This document shows, piece after piece, positions 23,755-30,009 of a stretch of 37,702 bases of DNA (position 1 is its first letter; each line of letters begins with the position of its first letter). The translations under genes were made by a program, and so were the position numbers. The stretch spans positions 1 to 37,702 of the IMG/VR virus record IMGVR_UViG_3300042470_000423; one strand, given 5' to 3'. Source of the DNA: a virus. Under the pieces are notes generated by a model. It searched no databases and was not told the DNA's origin. It saw nothing but the letters and a program-made list of their open reading frames with translations.

Positions 23755-23778
23755 TATAGCACAGTTGCCTGTGCTATA
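23755..23778 (-). terminator. 10-bp hairpin with possible -10
   Basis: TATAGCACAG / CTGTGCTATA with GCAA loop on the - strand, followed by CTTTTTAAA. It may terminate the upstream gene, while the second arm (TATACT) could act as a -10. There is no TTGACA at 17 nt. Confidence 0.5.
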
Positions 23779-23789
23779 TTAACTATAAC

Positions 23790-24080
23790 TTAGCCTAATA
23801 CGCAGTTATTAATACGCAAGTAAGTGTTGCCGCCACAGCGTAAAAACGTGTTTTCTTTGCTAGTAGTAACTTTCACTTTGTTAGTATAGCCTGTAAGTGC
23901 AAGTAATGCCTGTAATTCTGTAGCAATCTCTTTTGCTTTGTGTTCGTACACAAAAAATGTAACGTTACGCAAATCATTATTTGTTACATTAATGTCTGTA
24001 TAGCTCTTGCCGTAAATGTTGTCGCCTGCAATGCTGCGCACAAGTTTACGCACAAGTTTAGTGTTAATTAGTTTTTGCAT
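23790..24080 (-). CDS. small basic early protein
   Basis: A 96-residue protein. N-terminal basic helix (MQKLINTKLVRKLVRSIAG), then beta strands (NVTFFVYEHKAKEIATELQALLALTG). AAAAGGAG lies upstream. It has its own promoter. The mix resembles a nucleic-acid-binding alpha/beta fold, but no family is recognised. Confidence 0.7.
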   Translation of the reverse strand: MQKLINTKLVRKLVRSIAGDNIYGKSYTDINVTNNDLRNVTFFVYEHKAKEIATELQALLALTGYTNKVKVTTSKENTFLRCGGNTYLRINNCVLG

Positions 24081-24108
24081 GTTAGCTCCTTTTTGCTAGT
24101 GTAAGTGT

Positions 24109-24137
24109 ATAATAGCACAAATTGTGCAGTGTGTCAA
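24109..24137 (-). promoter_or_regulatory. sigma-70 early promoter (-)
   Basis: TTGACA, 17-nt spacer, TGC TATTAT. The spacer ends in the palindrome GCACAATTTGTGC. Drives 23790-24080. Confidence 0.9.
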
Positions 24138-24144
24138 CCTGTTG

Positions 24145-24321
24145 TTATTTTGCCACAGTGCTTGTCTCTACGCTAAAAGCTTCTGTTGCGTAAACGTCAC
24201 AGCCGTATTCTGCTTGCATCTCTGCTATAACATTTAGTGCAGCTTTGCGTGTGGCATAAGTGCCATAGTGCTCTCTCTCGTTGCTGTCGTTATAAAAAAA
24301 CAAATTATATACTTTTTGCAT
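24145..24321 (-). CDS. small early protein
   Basis: A 58-residue protein (MQKVYNLFFYNDSNEREHYGTYATRKAALNVIAEM), an alpha/beta mini-fold. AGAGAGAG purine run before ATG 24321. The end Thr-Val-Ala-Lys-stop lies in the shared pre-promoter sequence where other genes end Val-Ala-stop. Confidence 0.7.
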   Translation of the reverse strand: MQKVYNLFFYNDSNEREHYGTYATRKAALNVIAEMQAEYGCDVYATEAFSVETSTVAK

Positions 24322-24354
24322 TTGTTGCTCTCTCTTTGTTGTTACAGTAAAAGC

Positions 24355-24383
24355 ATTATAGCAAAATGCTTGCACAGCGTCAA
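24355..24383 (-). promoter_or_regulatory. sigma-70 early promoter (-)
   Basis: TTGACG, 17-nt spacer, TTGC TATAAT. AAGCATT / AATGCTT flank the -10 as an inverted repeat. Drives 24145-24321. Confidence 0.85.
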
Positions 24384-24432
24384 CTGTGGCTCTTTTACAA
24401 CGTGGCTAAAAAACAACGGCCTTGACGCAGAC

Positions 24433-24462
24433 TTGACAACCTAAGTGATTTGAGTCTAGTAT
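24433..24462 (+). promoter_or_regulatory. possible + strand sigma-70 promoter
   Basis: TTGACA (24433-24438), 18-nt spacer, TAGTAT (24457-24462), pointing into the structured stretch that follows. It is the only + oriented promoter-like site between 19 and 31 kb that I noticed. Confidence 0.4.
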
Positions 24463-24575
24463 AAGGGGATGGAAGGGCAATGTCTCCCGACATGCCCTCC
24501 CCACTAACAGCACAGACCGGAGCAAGATCTGTGGCCTCGGGGGACACTACCCCGCCCGAGGACTTTGGAGCAACC
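24463..24575. ncRNA. candidate structured RNA, strand unsure
   Basis: About 110 nt without an ORF and with three strong stems. GGGCAATGTC / GACATGCCC has a one-base bulge and a 4-nt loop (24475-24498). CACAGA / TCTGTG is near 24511-24533. CCTCGGG / CCCGAGG has a second GG/CC step (24535-24561). On the - strand the first loop is GGGA (GNRA). A + strand promoter-like site lies just upstream; alternatively this is the 3' UTR of the - strand gene at 24576. Confidence 0.5.
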
Positions 24576-24851
24576 TTAGGCTAGACCTAGTTGGATAGCC
24601 CTGTAACCTGCGGCAATCAAGCGTCGACTGGGTTGGCTTAGAACATACTCAGTGACTTGAACTCCATTGCCTGCCTTGCGTGAGTTAGCATATACAGCAT
24701 AGCCTGCTTGGCGGATACGACTAACTTCAGCTGAAACATTCTTAATACCAAAACGCTTTTGAGCAACTGCGGGAGTGATAGTCTCACCACTCTTCAATGC
24801 TGTGAACAACTTGTGTGTCTTAGTTCCTTCGTTAATACGATTCAACATCAT
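24576..24851 (-). CDS. winged-helix/HTH DNA-binding protein
   Basis: A 91-residue protein. HKLFTALKSGETITPAVAQKRFGIKNVSAEVSRIRQAGYAVYANSRKAGN matches the winged-helix pattern: helix, turn, recognition helix (NVSAEVSRIRQAG), then a beta wing with basic residues. It is probably an early transcription regulator. It starts with two ATG in a row; AGGAAAG lies upstream. It has its own promoter, which overlaps the stop of the gene before it. Confidence 0.75.
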   Translation of the reverse strand: MMLNRINEGTKTHKLFTALKSGETITPAVAQKRFGIKNVSAEVSRIRQAGYAVYANSRKAGNGVQVTEYVLSQPSRRLIAAGYRAIQLGLA

Positions 24852-24892
24852 TTTCTTTCCTCTTATTATCTACTGCCTTAGCAGTTAGTATA

Positions 24893-24921
24893 ATATTACA
24901 GGACTTCTGCCTCCTTGTCAA
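24893..24921 (-). promoter_or_regulatory. sigma-70 early promoter overlapping a stop codon
   Basis: TTGACA, 17-nt spacer, TAATAT. The -35 encodes Val-Asp of the upstream protein, and the -10 begins with its TAA stop. Drives the winged-helix gene. Confidence 0.85.
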
Positions 24922-25228
24922 CAACTGATTTTGCCAAAACCTTTAAATCTATCTCAATGCTCTTAGGACGAGCTGGCTTGTGTGTCGGCACTGCCAATCC
25001 TTCTGTCTGAGGCTGATCACCGAACTCCTGCCTAGCATAGTAGGCTACCAACTGACGCATAACGATGCCCACTAGTCCTTCCGGTCCATGTTCGTCTGGA
25101 CAGATAAAACGAACAGGACATCTACCCCAGGTTTTGGTAAGTAGGAACTCGTGAAAGAAAGCACGATGGTCCTTGTCCTGCACATCAAAAGCCACCAATG
25201 GACGTTGATAATATTCCAGCCTGCTCAT
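24896..25228 (-). CDS. early protein of unknown function
   Basis: A 110-residue protein: MSRLEYYQRPLVAFDVQDKDHRAFFHEFLLTKTWGRCPVRFICPDEHGPEGLVGIVMRQLVAYYARQEFG, then a polar C-terminus. Two Cys (CPVRFIC) might bind a metal, but no partner pair is seen. It follows a hairpin (25286-25301) and has a GGGG-type Shine-Dalgarno. Unknown family. Confidence 0.75.
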   Translation of the reverse strand: MSRLEYYQRPLVAFDVQDKDHRAFFHEFLLTKTWGRCPVRFICPDEHGPEGLVGIVMRQLVAYYARQEFGDQPQTEGLAVPTHKPARPKSIEIDLKVLAKSVVDKEAEVL

Positions 25229-25285
25229 TTGAATACCCCGCTATAGGTTAAAGTAAGTAGGGGCACATGACCTGTCGTTTAAGAA

Positions 25286-25301
25286 ATCCGGAGTCCCGGA
25301 T
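25286..25301 (-). terminator. hairpin after the 25320 gene
   Basis: ATCCGG / CCGGAT with GACT loop, then TTTCTTAAA on the - strand. A short terminator-like stem between two early genes. Confidence 0.5.
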
Positions 25302-25319
25302 AAGTCCCCCTGAGGCAGA

Positions 25320-25778
25320 TTAGAACGGTGCGTCTTCAATGTCCTTCAATTGTGCTTCAACTTCTGCACGAGTAACAGTGCTCTTCGGAGCACTAGGCTT
25401 GACACCTAACGGAGTCATACCTTCAAGAGCAGGCACTTGCGGAGTGACCTTAGCCTTCTTAGCAGCAACCTTAGCCTCAATGGCTTTCATCGTGGGCTCT
25501 GCTTTTACCTTAGCGGGCTTGTCTGCTCTCTTGTCTACTTCAGCAAGGATAGCCTCATGCACAGCATGATTGGTAACACCGTCGCGGGTGGCAAAGTCAA
25601 TGCTGAGCAAGTAGGCAATGACATCTTCTTTGGTCATTGGGTGGGGCAACTCGAGAATGTCGATATCAGTATGACCATTCTTGATCAGCACCTTAGTGCG
25701 CAGTGCATCATTAGCAAAGCGAACCTTGAACTCACCGTTGAGCTTAGAAACACCAGCATGTGAAAAAGTCTTAGACAT
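25320..25778 (-). CDS. conserved-type early protein, unknown function
   Basis: A 152-residue protein. The N-terminal globular part is MSKTFSHAGVSKLNGEFKVRFANDALRTKVLIKNGHTDIDILELPHPMTKEDVIAYLLSIDF. Then comes a Lys/Ala/Pro-rich linker and an acidic C-terminus (VEAQLKDIEDAPF). AGGAG lies upstream. The linker suggests a two-part protein that binds a partner by its tail. I recall similar proteins in marine T4-like phages but no function. Confidence 0.75.
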   Translation of the reverse strand: MSKTFSHAGVSKLNGEFKVRFANDALRTKVLIKNGHTDIDILELPHPMTKEDVIAYLLSIDFATRDGVTNHAVHEAILAEVDKRADKPAKVKAEPTMKAIEAKVAAKKAKVTPQVPALEGMTPLGVKPSAPKSTVTRAEVEAQLKDIEDAPF

Positions 25779-25837
25779 TTTAAATCTCCTTTACGTGTGT
25801 ATGAATGTCTGTATGTGAATTAATTTACCACTCTATT

Positions 25838-25866
25838 AGTATACTTTGGATTTGGATAGTTGTCAA
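25838..25866 (-). promoter_or_regulatory. sigma-70 early promoter (-)
   Basis: TTGACA, 17-nt spacer, TATACT. The -35 contains the TGA of the 59-residue gene. A 50-60 nt leader with repeated ACATAC/ACATTCATAC motifs follows. Drives 25320. Confidence 0.85.
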
Positions 25867-26042
25867 CCGATATCTTCCTCCATTTCAATCTGTTGTAGAT
25901 CTGCCACACCGAACTTTCTGTCTGCTTCTGCTTGAGCATCACTGTAATATACAGCATCTAACTGCTCAAAGGAACCATCGCTGAACATGGCACTCCAGTA
26001 TGAGGGAGCATCTTCTACCACTGTGACAAGATAGCGCTTCAT
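25863..26042 (-). CDS. 59-residue early protein
   Basis: The reading is MKRYLVTVVEDAPSYWSAMF...EDIG. A small alpha/beta protein with an acidic end. It starts in an ATGA overlap with the gene before it, and its stop lies inside the next promoter's -35. Unknown function. Confidence 0.7.
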   Translation of the reverse strand: MKRYLVTVVEDAPSYWSAMFSDGSFEQLDAVYYSDAQAEADRKFGVADLQQIEMEEDIG

Positions 26043-26449
26043 GCTGCCACCTCTACCTTACAGAACTTGGCAAACTCTGCCCAAGAGCCTTCAAACAAGG
26101 CGGCATTGACTCCAGGATTGAATATGCTGCCTGGACCCAGCACCTTAACCCTATCCTTGTACACATGGTACTCGTAGTCCTGACCACAGTCAGTAGAAGT
26201 CACCGAGTGAATGTAAAAGCCTCCTACGGTCTCTTTGAAGTGTGCTACAAGACTGGCAGCAAGACAACCCATACCGTTAGCAATGTCATTACTCTCTTTC
26301 CCAAAGCCATTGACCAATTTCTTACCTGCGAGGAACTCTGCTAGTTCTGAGCCGTGTCCGCCTTCAATGTATCCGTCATACTGACGATAGAGGTTGAGCA
26401 AGGGCTGGTTGTCTGCGTCATAGACAAAAGTAAGTGATCTAGTTCCCAT
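26039..26449 (-). CDS. MGTRSLTF-type conserved phage protein
   Basis: A 136-residue protein with the conserved start MGTRSLTFVYDADNQPLLNLYRQYDGYIEGGHGSELAEFL, then a Cys-containing middle and VYKDRVKVLG strands. I have seen this N-terminal pattern in many phage and some bacterial small proteins of unknown function. GGAG precedes the ATG by a few nt. The mRNA leader is long and contains a 7-bp stem. Confidence 0.75.
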   Translation of the reverse strand: MGTRSLTFVYDADNQPLLNLYRQYDGYIEGGHGSELAEFLAGKKLVNGFGKESNDIANGMGCLAASLVAHFKETVGGFYIHSVTSTDCGQDYEYHVYKDRVKVLGPGSIFNPGVNAALFEGSWAEFAKFCKVEVAA

Positions 26450-26475
26450 TACATTCTCCTTAGTTGAGTAATTCC

Positions 26476-26517
26476 GCAGGGGTCATCTGCATACGCAATT
26501 TGTCTGTTCGCCCCTGC
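26476..26517 (-). promoter_or_regulatory. stem in the 5' leader
   Basis: GCAGGGG / CCCCTGC (7 bp, 28-nt loop) inside the leader of the MGTRSLTF gene, about 27 nt before the ATG. It could control translation or RNA stability; not tested. Confidence 0.4.
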
Positions 26518-26534
26518 TTCCTTACTATGTTCAT

Positions 26535-26563
26535 ATTATACTACCAATCAATACCCCTGTCAA
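26535..26563 (-). promoter_or_regulatory. sigma-70 early promoter (-)
   Basis: TTGACA, 17-nt spacer, TATAAT (both boxes perfect). Drives 26039 and 25863. Confidence 0.9.
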
Positions 26564-26576
26564 CCGTAGGGTTATT

Positions 26577-26732
26577 TCACTTGCCCTCGGGCAAGTAATC
26601 TCTCAAGTATTCTTTAGGACACTGGGCCAACAAAATCGCCAAGTCTTCAGTCTGCCCAAGTTCAAAGTCCCACTTGATCTGCTCTATAACACTTTCAATC
26701 AACTCGACCAGTTCCGTGTCCAAGTGTTCCAT
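26577..26732 (-). CDS. 51-residue helical protein
   Basis: MEHLDTELVELIESVIEQIKWDFELGQTEDLAILL...PEGK. Highly acidic and amphipathic. AGGAG lies 6 nt before the ATG. The last codons form an 8-bp palindrome (26579-26596). The function is unknown. Confidence 0.7.
   Translation of the reverse strand: MEHLDTELVELIESVIEQIKWDFELGQTEDLAILLAQCPKEYLRDYLPEGK
26579..26596 (-). terminator. palindrome over the stop codon
   Basis: ACTTGCCC / GGGCAAGT with a 2-nt core covers the last codons of the gene before the promoter at 26535. It is stem-loop shaped but lacks a U-tract. Confidence 0.4.
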
Positions 26733-26741
26733 CTCGCTCTC

Positions 26742-26984
26742 CTAATAGTCTACTCTAGTCGCACCCGTGTCTGGGCATACATCTACAAAGACCTTAGTGG
26801 TCTGCTCAATGCCCATTTCCTTGTCAAAGTATTTTACACTATAGCAGAACTGGCCCGCATTAGTAATACCTAAGAACTTGGCACTGGTAAACCTGTCGCC
26901 TCTATAGCCCGTAATCCTAATGCCCTCCGTCAAGTCTGCGGCGGTGAAGGTGCTTAAGATCTCAATGTCTTCTGCCAATACCAT
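26742..26984 (-). CDS. small beta-rich early protein
   Basis: An 80-residue protein (ILSTFTAADLTEGIRITGYRGDRFTSAKFLGI, then CYSVKYFDKEMGI) with an SH3-like or OB-like alternating strand pattern. Its start overlaps the previous stop by 1 nt (TAATG). No family recognised. Confidence 0.7.
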   Translation of the reverse strand: MVLAEDIEILSTFTAADLTEGIRITGYRGDRFTSAKFLGITNAGQFCYSVKYFDKEMGIEQTTKVFVDVCPDTGATRVDY

Positions 26985-27136
26985 TATGCCATCTCCGTAT
27001 AAAGGTTAGTACGCTGCCACTTCCAAAGGTCTGTTATACTATTAAACACAGGGCCAATGAACTCTACAAGTTCTCCCTCAGCATTTACGCTAGCAGTGAC
27101 CCATCCACCTACTACACTCCAACACGCATATTTCAT
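26984..27136 (-). CDS. 50-residue protein
   Basis: MKYACWSVVGGWVTASVNAEGELVEFIGPVFNSITDLWKW..., with several Trp and two or three short strands. AAGGAG precedes ATG 27136. It overlaps the next gene by 1 nt. Confidence 0.65.
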   Translation of the reverse strand: MKYACWSVVGGWVTASVNAEGELVEFIGPVFNSITDLWKWQRTNLYTEMA

Positions 27137-27166
27137 TCATCGCTCCTTGTTATTCACTATACCCAC

Positions 27167-27195
27167 ATTATAGCAAGTTTTGGAACCCTAGTCAA
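27167..27195 (-). promoter_or_regulatory. sigma-70 early promoter (-)
   Basis: TTGACT, 17-nt spacer, TTGC TATAAT. Preceded by ACCCTAAGG, a variant seen before several other -35 boxes. Drives 26984, 26742 and probably 26577. Confidence 0.85.
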
Positions 27196-27223
27196 CCTTA
27201 GGGTCTTTGTTGCGTTATTACAA

Positions 27224-27475
27224 CTACCGGTAGCGGCTGGTGCGTTCTTGCTCGTAGCAGTCGGGCTCAATGCCTGCTTCTTCACCTGCTACAAGTTCGT
27301 CGCTCATGTTAAGGAAACTTTCGCAGGCATTGAATAGTTCTTCAAAACTCTCACGCTCTGAACGCGACAGGTCGTGTAGGAACATAGGGCCCTCTTCCCG
27401 CATAGCATTGAGGATTTGGTGCATAGCAAGTAAAGTGTTCTCGCACATACAGTATGACATATTGGGTCCGCGCAT
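27224..27475 (-). CDS. small helical protein
   Basis: An 83-residue protein (MRGPNMSYCMCENTLLAMHQILNAMREEG, then EEAGIEPDCYEQER). CMC and later Cys might bind metal. AAGGAG precedes ATG 27475; a longer frame runs into the promoter. Confidence 0.7.
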   Translation of the reverse strand: MRGPNMSYCMCENTLLAMHQILNAMREEGPMFLHDLSRSERESFEELFNACESFLNMSDELVAGEEAGIEPDCYEQERTSRYR

Positions 27476-27507
27476 TTGTTTGCTCCTTGTTGTGTTAGTG
27501 TAAGTGT

Positions 27508-27536
27508 ATAATAGCACAAATCTCAGTGCGTGTCAA
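27508..27536 (-). promoter_or_regulatory. sigma-70 early promoter inside a gene end
   Basis: TTGACA, 17-nt spacer, TGC TATTAT. The -35 and part of the spacer encode the C-terminal Val-Asp-Thr-His-stop of the SWIM-domain gene. Drives 27224. Confidence 0.9.
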
Positions 27537-27867
27537 CCTGTTGTTGTTCTGCCACATGCCTACAAGCGCCCCTGTATGTATAGCCAGGGCAGGAGCAGGA
27601 CCAAGATCCGTTGTTTTTCTGCAACGTATAGACTTGACCTTTGCTTCCTTCTACTGTCCGCACATTGGGATCCAGTTTAGGCACTCCGCCCTCCAAGTCC
27701 ACAAAGGTCCTACCTCTTCTATCAAATGCTATAGGTTTCTTAAACCGTTGTAGTATTTTAGAACCCACGGGCACATAGCCAATCATGTTATTGAGATTGT
27801 CATCGCAGACATAGACATGATTGGGAGTAGCACCCTCCCACTTTGTAGTTTCTATGACAATCCTCAC
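27523..27867 (-). CDS. SWIM zinc-finger protein
   Basis: A 114-residue protein. The C-terminal SWSCSCPGYTYRGACRHV has the SWIM pattern CxC...CxH (C91, C93, C102, H104). SWIM domains bind DNA or proteins. The N-terminal 80 residues look like a compact beta domain with a basic patch. It starts in an ATGA overlap with the gene before it. Its end runs past the point where the homologous pre-promoter sequence of sister genes has a stop. Confidence 0.8.
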   Translation of the reverse strand: MRIVIETTKWEGATPNHVYVCDDNLNNMIGYVPVGSKILQRFKKPIAFDRRGRTFVDLEGGVPKLDPNVRTVEGSKGQVYTLQKNNGSWSCSCPGYTYRGACRHVAEQQQVDTH

Positions 27868-28109
27868 GCTATGACCTGCTCACGCTGTTTCTTAAGAGCC
27901 TGCTCTTCCTGCCGCTGTGTAGCACGGATGAAGTCATTGATCAAGCCCTTTTGATATCGCTTGGGCGTATACCTCAACATCTCAACCACAGTGCTCTCAA
28001 GATAGCCTGCGGCATAGGAGTGATTGCCATAGTTGTTGAGACTGGCATCGTTGAACGCCTTGAGAACAATCTTCATCGTGTCCTGATTCTCTGTAGTCCA
28101 CATTCCCAT
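27864..28109 (-). CDS. small helical basic protein
   Basis: An 81-residue protein with a helical middle (YAAGYLESTVVEMLRYTPKRYQKGLINDFIRATQRQEEQALKKQREQV). Coiled-coil-like basic C-terminus. GGAG 8 nt before the ATG. Coupled (ATGA) to the SWIM gene. Unknown function. Confidence 0.7.
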   Translation of the reverse strand: MGMWTTENQDTMKIVLKAFNDASLNNYGNHSYAAGYLESTVVEMLRYTPKRYQKGLINDFIRATQRQEEQALKKQREQVIA

Positions 28110-28139
28110 CTAGTGCTCCTTGTTTGCTAGTGTCTGTGT

Positions 28140-28168
28140 AGTATAGCACCTTTCGGTGCCCTTGTCAA
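28140..28168 (-). promoter_or_regulatory. sigma-70 early promoter with spacer hairpin
   Basis: TTGACA, 17-nt spacer, TGC TATACT. The spacer holds the same GCACC-GAAA-GGTGC hairpin (28146-28159) as the promoter at 22518. The -35 contains the TGA of gene 28165. Drives 27864 and 27523. Confidence 0.9.
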
Positions 28169-28422
28169 CCTAGTAGGCATTTTACAACAATGCCAGGACC
28201 TCTGTCAAACCTATTGTAGGGATTGCCCCGTGTTACTGTGACATTGTCTTTGCCTGCTGCCTTTTGTAGGGCGCGAAGCAGGACTCCGTTGTTGTCAAAG
28301 TAGCATTTGACACGACGCAGAGAGCCTGTATAGGACCTATGGGGCACGGGCTTGTCTGTCCAAATATCTGCACCAGTTGTATGCTTGCGGATGATTTTAC
28401 GAACTTCGGTAGTGGTTAACAT
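28165..28422 (-). CDS. small basic early protein
   Basis: An 85-residue protein (MLTTTEVRKIIRKHTTGADIW, then GSLRRVKCYFDNNGVLLRALQKAAG and PYNRFDRGPGIVVKCLLG). Basic, alpha/beta; may bind nucleic acid. GGAG upstream. Ends Gly-TGA within the next promoter's -35. Confidence 0.7.
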   Translation of the reverse strand: MLTTTEVRKIIRKHTTGADIWTDKPVPHRSYTGSLRRVKCYFDNNGVLLRALQKAAGKDNVTVTRGNPYNRFDRGPGIVVKCLLG

Positions 28423-28453
28423 TTATGTCGCTCCTTTTGTTTAGTGTGTATAC

Positions 28454-28482
28454 AGTATAGCAAATATCAATAACCCTGTCAA
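28454..28482 (-). promoter_or_regulatory. sigma-70 early promoter (-)
   Basis: TTGACA, 17-nt spacer (GGGTTATTGATATTTGC, the same as at 29957), TATACT. The -35 contains the TGA of the 34-residue gene. Drives 28165. Confidence 0.9.
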
Positions 28483-28583
28483 CCTTTGGGTTTCTTAGGT
28501 CCCCACTGTGGCAGATTAGCAACATCCGGCACTCTGCCCTTCTGTAGTATATGCGCCACAGTCCACTCTAATACTTTATTCAT
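28479..28583 (-). CDS. 34-residue peptide
   Basis: MNKVLEWTVAHILQKGRVPD...KPKG. One amphipathic helix and a basic end. AAGGAG 6 nt before the ATG. The stop lies inside the next promoter's -35. Confidence 0.6.
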   Translation of the reverse strand: MNKVLEWTVAHILQKGRVPDVANLPQWGPKKPKG

Positions 28584-28593
28584 ACTCTGCTCC

Positions 28594-29139
28594 TTAGTCA
28601 GTATGGGGACCGATGTTACGGATCCGCTCTAGTTCATCAATCAAATCGTCGTCATCTGTGGGTTCATCTCTATATGAGTCCCACTCTGCCATACGATCGG
28701 TGATAGCATAAAAGTCATCTAGTTCTGCTCCTACGATAGTCCTAATCTCATCTATGTCGGCATTAGCATATTCTCTATAATCATCATCAAACTCATCCTC
28801 GTTGCCTGTAACCTTGCCACAGAAAGCCATACCGGGCTCATCATAGAAAGCCTCTACTTCATAACCCGCCGCACAAAGCGCCTCATATACAGCAACGGGA
28901 GGAGCCCAAGCACTATCAAACATGAAAACAGCGGTATTACGATCCGCTCTACCAACTTCACCTTCTACCTCCCATTTCGTGCCCCAGTTAGAGACACAGA
29001 AGTCATAGTTCCACTCACCATTGGGCAAGGGCACAAAAGTCTCACAGAACTTACCGTCATTGAAGGCTAATACAGCAAGATCAATTTTGCGTGGATCTTT
29101 ATGCTTCAAAGTCAAGTGATTTGAAACCCAGTTAGGCAT
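28594..29139 (-). CDS. DUF1281-like protein (YubB-type ferredoxin-like N-domain)
   Basis: A 181-residue protein. MPNWVSNHLTLKH and the strand-helix arrangement to about residue 110 (VSNWGTKWEVEGEVGR, then VFMFDSAWAPPVAVYEALCAAGYEVEAFYDEPGMAFCGKV) match the DUF1281/YubB ferredoxin-like domain. Phages and plasmids carry this family; its function is unknown. The acidic C-terminus (DEIRTIVGAELDDFYAITDRM, then PTDDDDLIDEL) is additional. AGGAG precedes ATG; its Shine-Dalgarno overlaps the previous stop. Confidence 0.8.
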   Translation of the reverse strand: MPNWVSNHLTLKHKDPRKIDLAVLAFNDGKFCETFVPLPNGEWNYDFCVSNWGTKWEVEGEVGRADRNTAVFMFDSAWAPPVAVYEALCAAGYEVEAFYDEPGMAFCGKVTGNEDEFDDDYREYANADIDEIRTIVGAELDDFYAITDRMAEWDSYRDEPTDDDDLIDELERIRNIGPHTD

Positions 29140-29148
29140 CGTATGCTC

Positions 29149-29337
29149 CTATTCGTCGTTGAGTTCGAGCTGCTCGTCGTACCAATTGTCGTTGATCTGA
29201 TCTTGATAGTTCTCCATGAGTTCACCGCAGGCAATGTCTACCCAGTCCAGAGGCACTCTGTGCTTGTTAGCAATCTGCTGGAAAGTGAGCAGACCCCGCT
29301 CAATGTCCTCTTGTATACCGATAATTACATCTCTCAT
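29149..29337 (-). CDS. small HTH-like protein
   Basis: A 62-residue helical protein: IERGLLTFQQIANKHRVPLDWVDIACGEL resembles a helix-turn-helix (QQIANKHRVPLDWVDI). Acidic C-terminus. AAGGAG precedes the ATG. Possible regulator, moderate support. Confidence 0.65.
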   Translation of the reverse strand: MRDVIIGIQEDIERGLLTFQQIANKHRVPLDWVDIACGELMENYQDQINDNWYDEQLELNDE

Positions 29338-29368
29338 CTATCGCTCCTTAGTGTTTCAGTGTGTTCAC

Positions 29369-29397
29369 ATTATAGCAACTATCAATACCTGAGTCAA
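29369..29397 (-). promoter_or_regulatory. sigma-70 early promoter (-)
   Basis: TTGACT, 17-nt spacer, TTGC TATAAT. Drives 29149 and 28594, and perhaps 28479. Confidence 0.85.
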
Positions 29398-29408
29398 GCG
29401 TAGGGTCT

Positions 29409-29672
29409 TTACATGCTCCAGTATGCTTCTGAACTAGGACTAGCGGCAAAGTGAGTGTCAAATCGCTCCTCATACTCCGCACCCGTCATCAAGTTCCGTC
29501 GCTTTACCATAGTCTTGTGTATCTCATAACGATAACCCTTCTTGCTGGCGAAAGTGTATCGCATGGTGCTGTCTAAGCCCTCCAAGTCATTGGTGTCAAA
29601 GTCCTCTTTGAAGACCATGCGCTCTCCTACTCGAGTCCTAGCGTCCTTCTTGTAAGCGATTACAGTCAACAT
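29409..29672 (-). CDS. small basic early protein
   Basis: An 87-residue protein (MLTVIAYKKDARTRVGERMVFKEDF, then YRYEIHKTMVKRRNLMTGAEYEERFDTHF). Beta-rich, basic middle. AAGGAG upstream. Unknown function. Confidence 0.7.
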   Translation of the reverse strand: MLTVIAYKKDARTRVGERMVFKEDFDTNDLEGLDSTMRYTFASKKGYRYEIHKTMVKRRNLMTGAEYEERFDTHFAASPSSEAYWSM

Positions 29673-29682
29673 AGTCTACTCC

Positions 29683-29925
29683 TTAGCAGTCTGGATCAAA
29701 GTCGTGCCACTCTTGTGCCTCATCGGGCTGACCATCTTCATCCTCATCGTTATCAAGCCAGGTAATATAGTCATTACGGCGAGCAAAATCCGCTACTTCA
29801 CTCTCACTCAGGTAGCCCAACAAGTCCCTAATTAAGGTGTCCTTGTCGATCATGCCGTCCTCTACAAGGCTTATGAGTTCGCAGGTGTATCTGCGGCTGC
29901 GATAACTATCATGTTGTGTCCACAT
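29683..29925 (-). CDS. small acidic early protein
   Basis: An 80-residue protein: helical N-half (CELISLVEDGMIDKDTLIRDLLGYLSESEVADFARRNDY), then an acidic tail (DNDEDEDGQPDEAQEWHDFDPDC). The charge suggests DNA mimicry or binding to a basic host protein, which is inference. AAGGAG precedes ATG. Confidence 0.7.
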   Translation of the reverse strand: MWTQHDSYRSRRYTCELISLVEDGMIDKDTLIRDLLGYLSESEVADFARRNDYITWLDNDEDEDGQPDEAQEWHDFDPDC

Positions 29926-29956
29926 ATGTCGCTCCTTAGTGTTTCAGTGTAAGCAC

Positions 29957-29985
29957 ATTATAGCAAATATCAATAACCCAGTCAA
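29957..29985 (-). promoter_or_regulatory. sigma-70 early promoter (-)
   Basis: TTGACT, 17-nt spacer, TTGC TATAAT. A GGGC-GAAA-GCCC hairpin (29992-30003) lies just upstream of the -35. Drives 29683 and 29409. Confidence 0.85.
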
Positions 29986-29991
29986 GTGAAA

Positions 29992-30003
29992 GGGCTTTCG
30001 CCC
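29992..30003 (-). terminator. GNRA hairpin upstream of a promoter
   Basis: GGGC-GAAA-GCCC followed by TTTCAC, placed between the stop at 30010 and the next -35. Terminator-plus-promoter arrangement. Confidence 0.55.
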
Positions 30004-30009
30004 CCTCCC

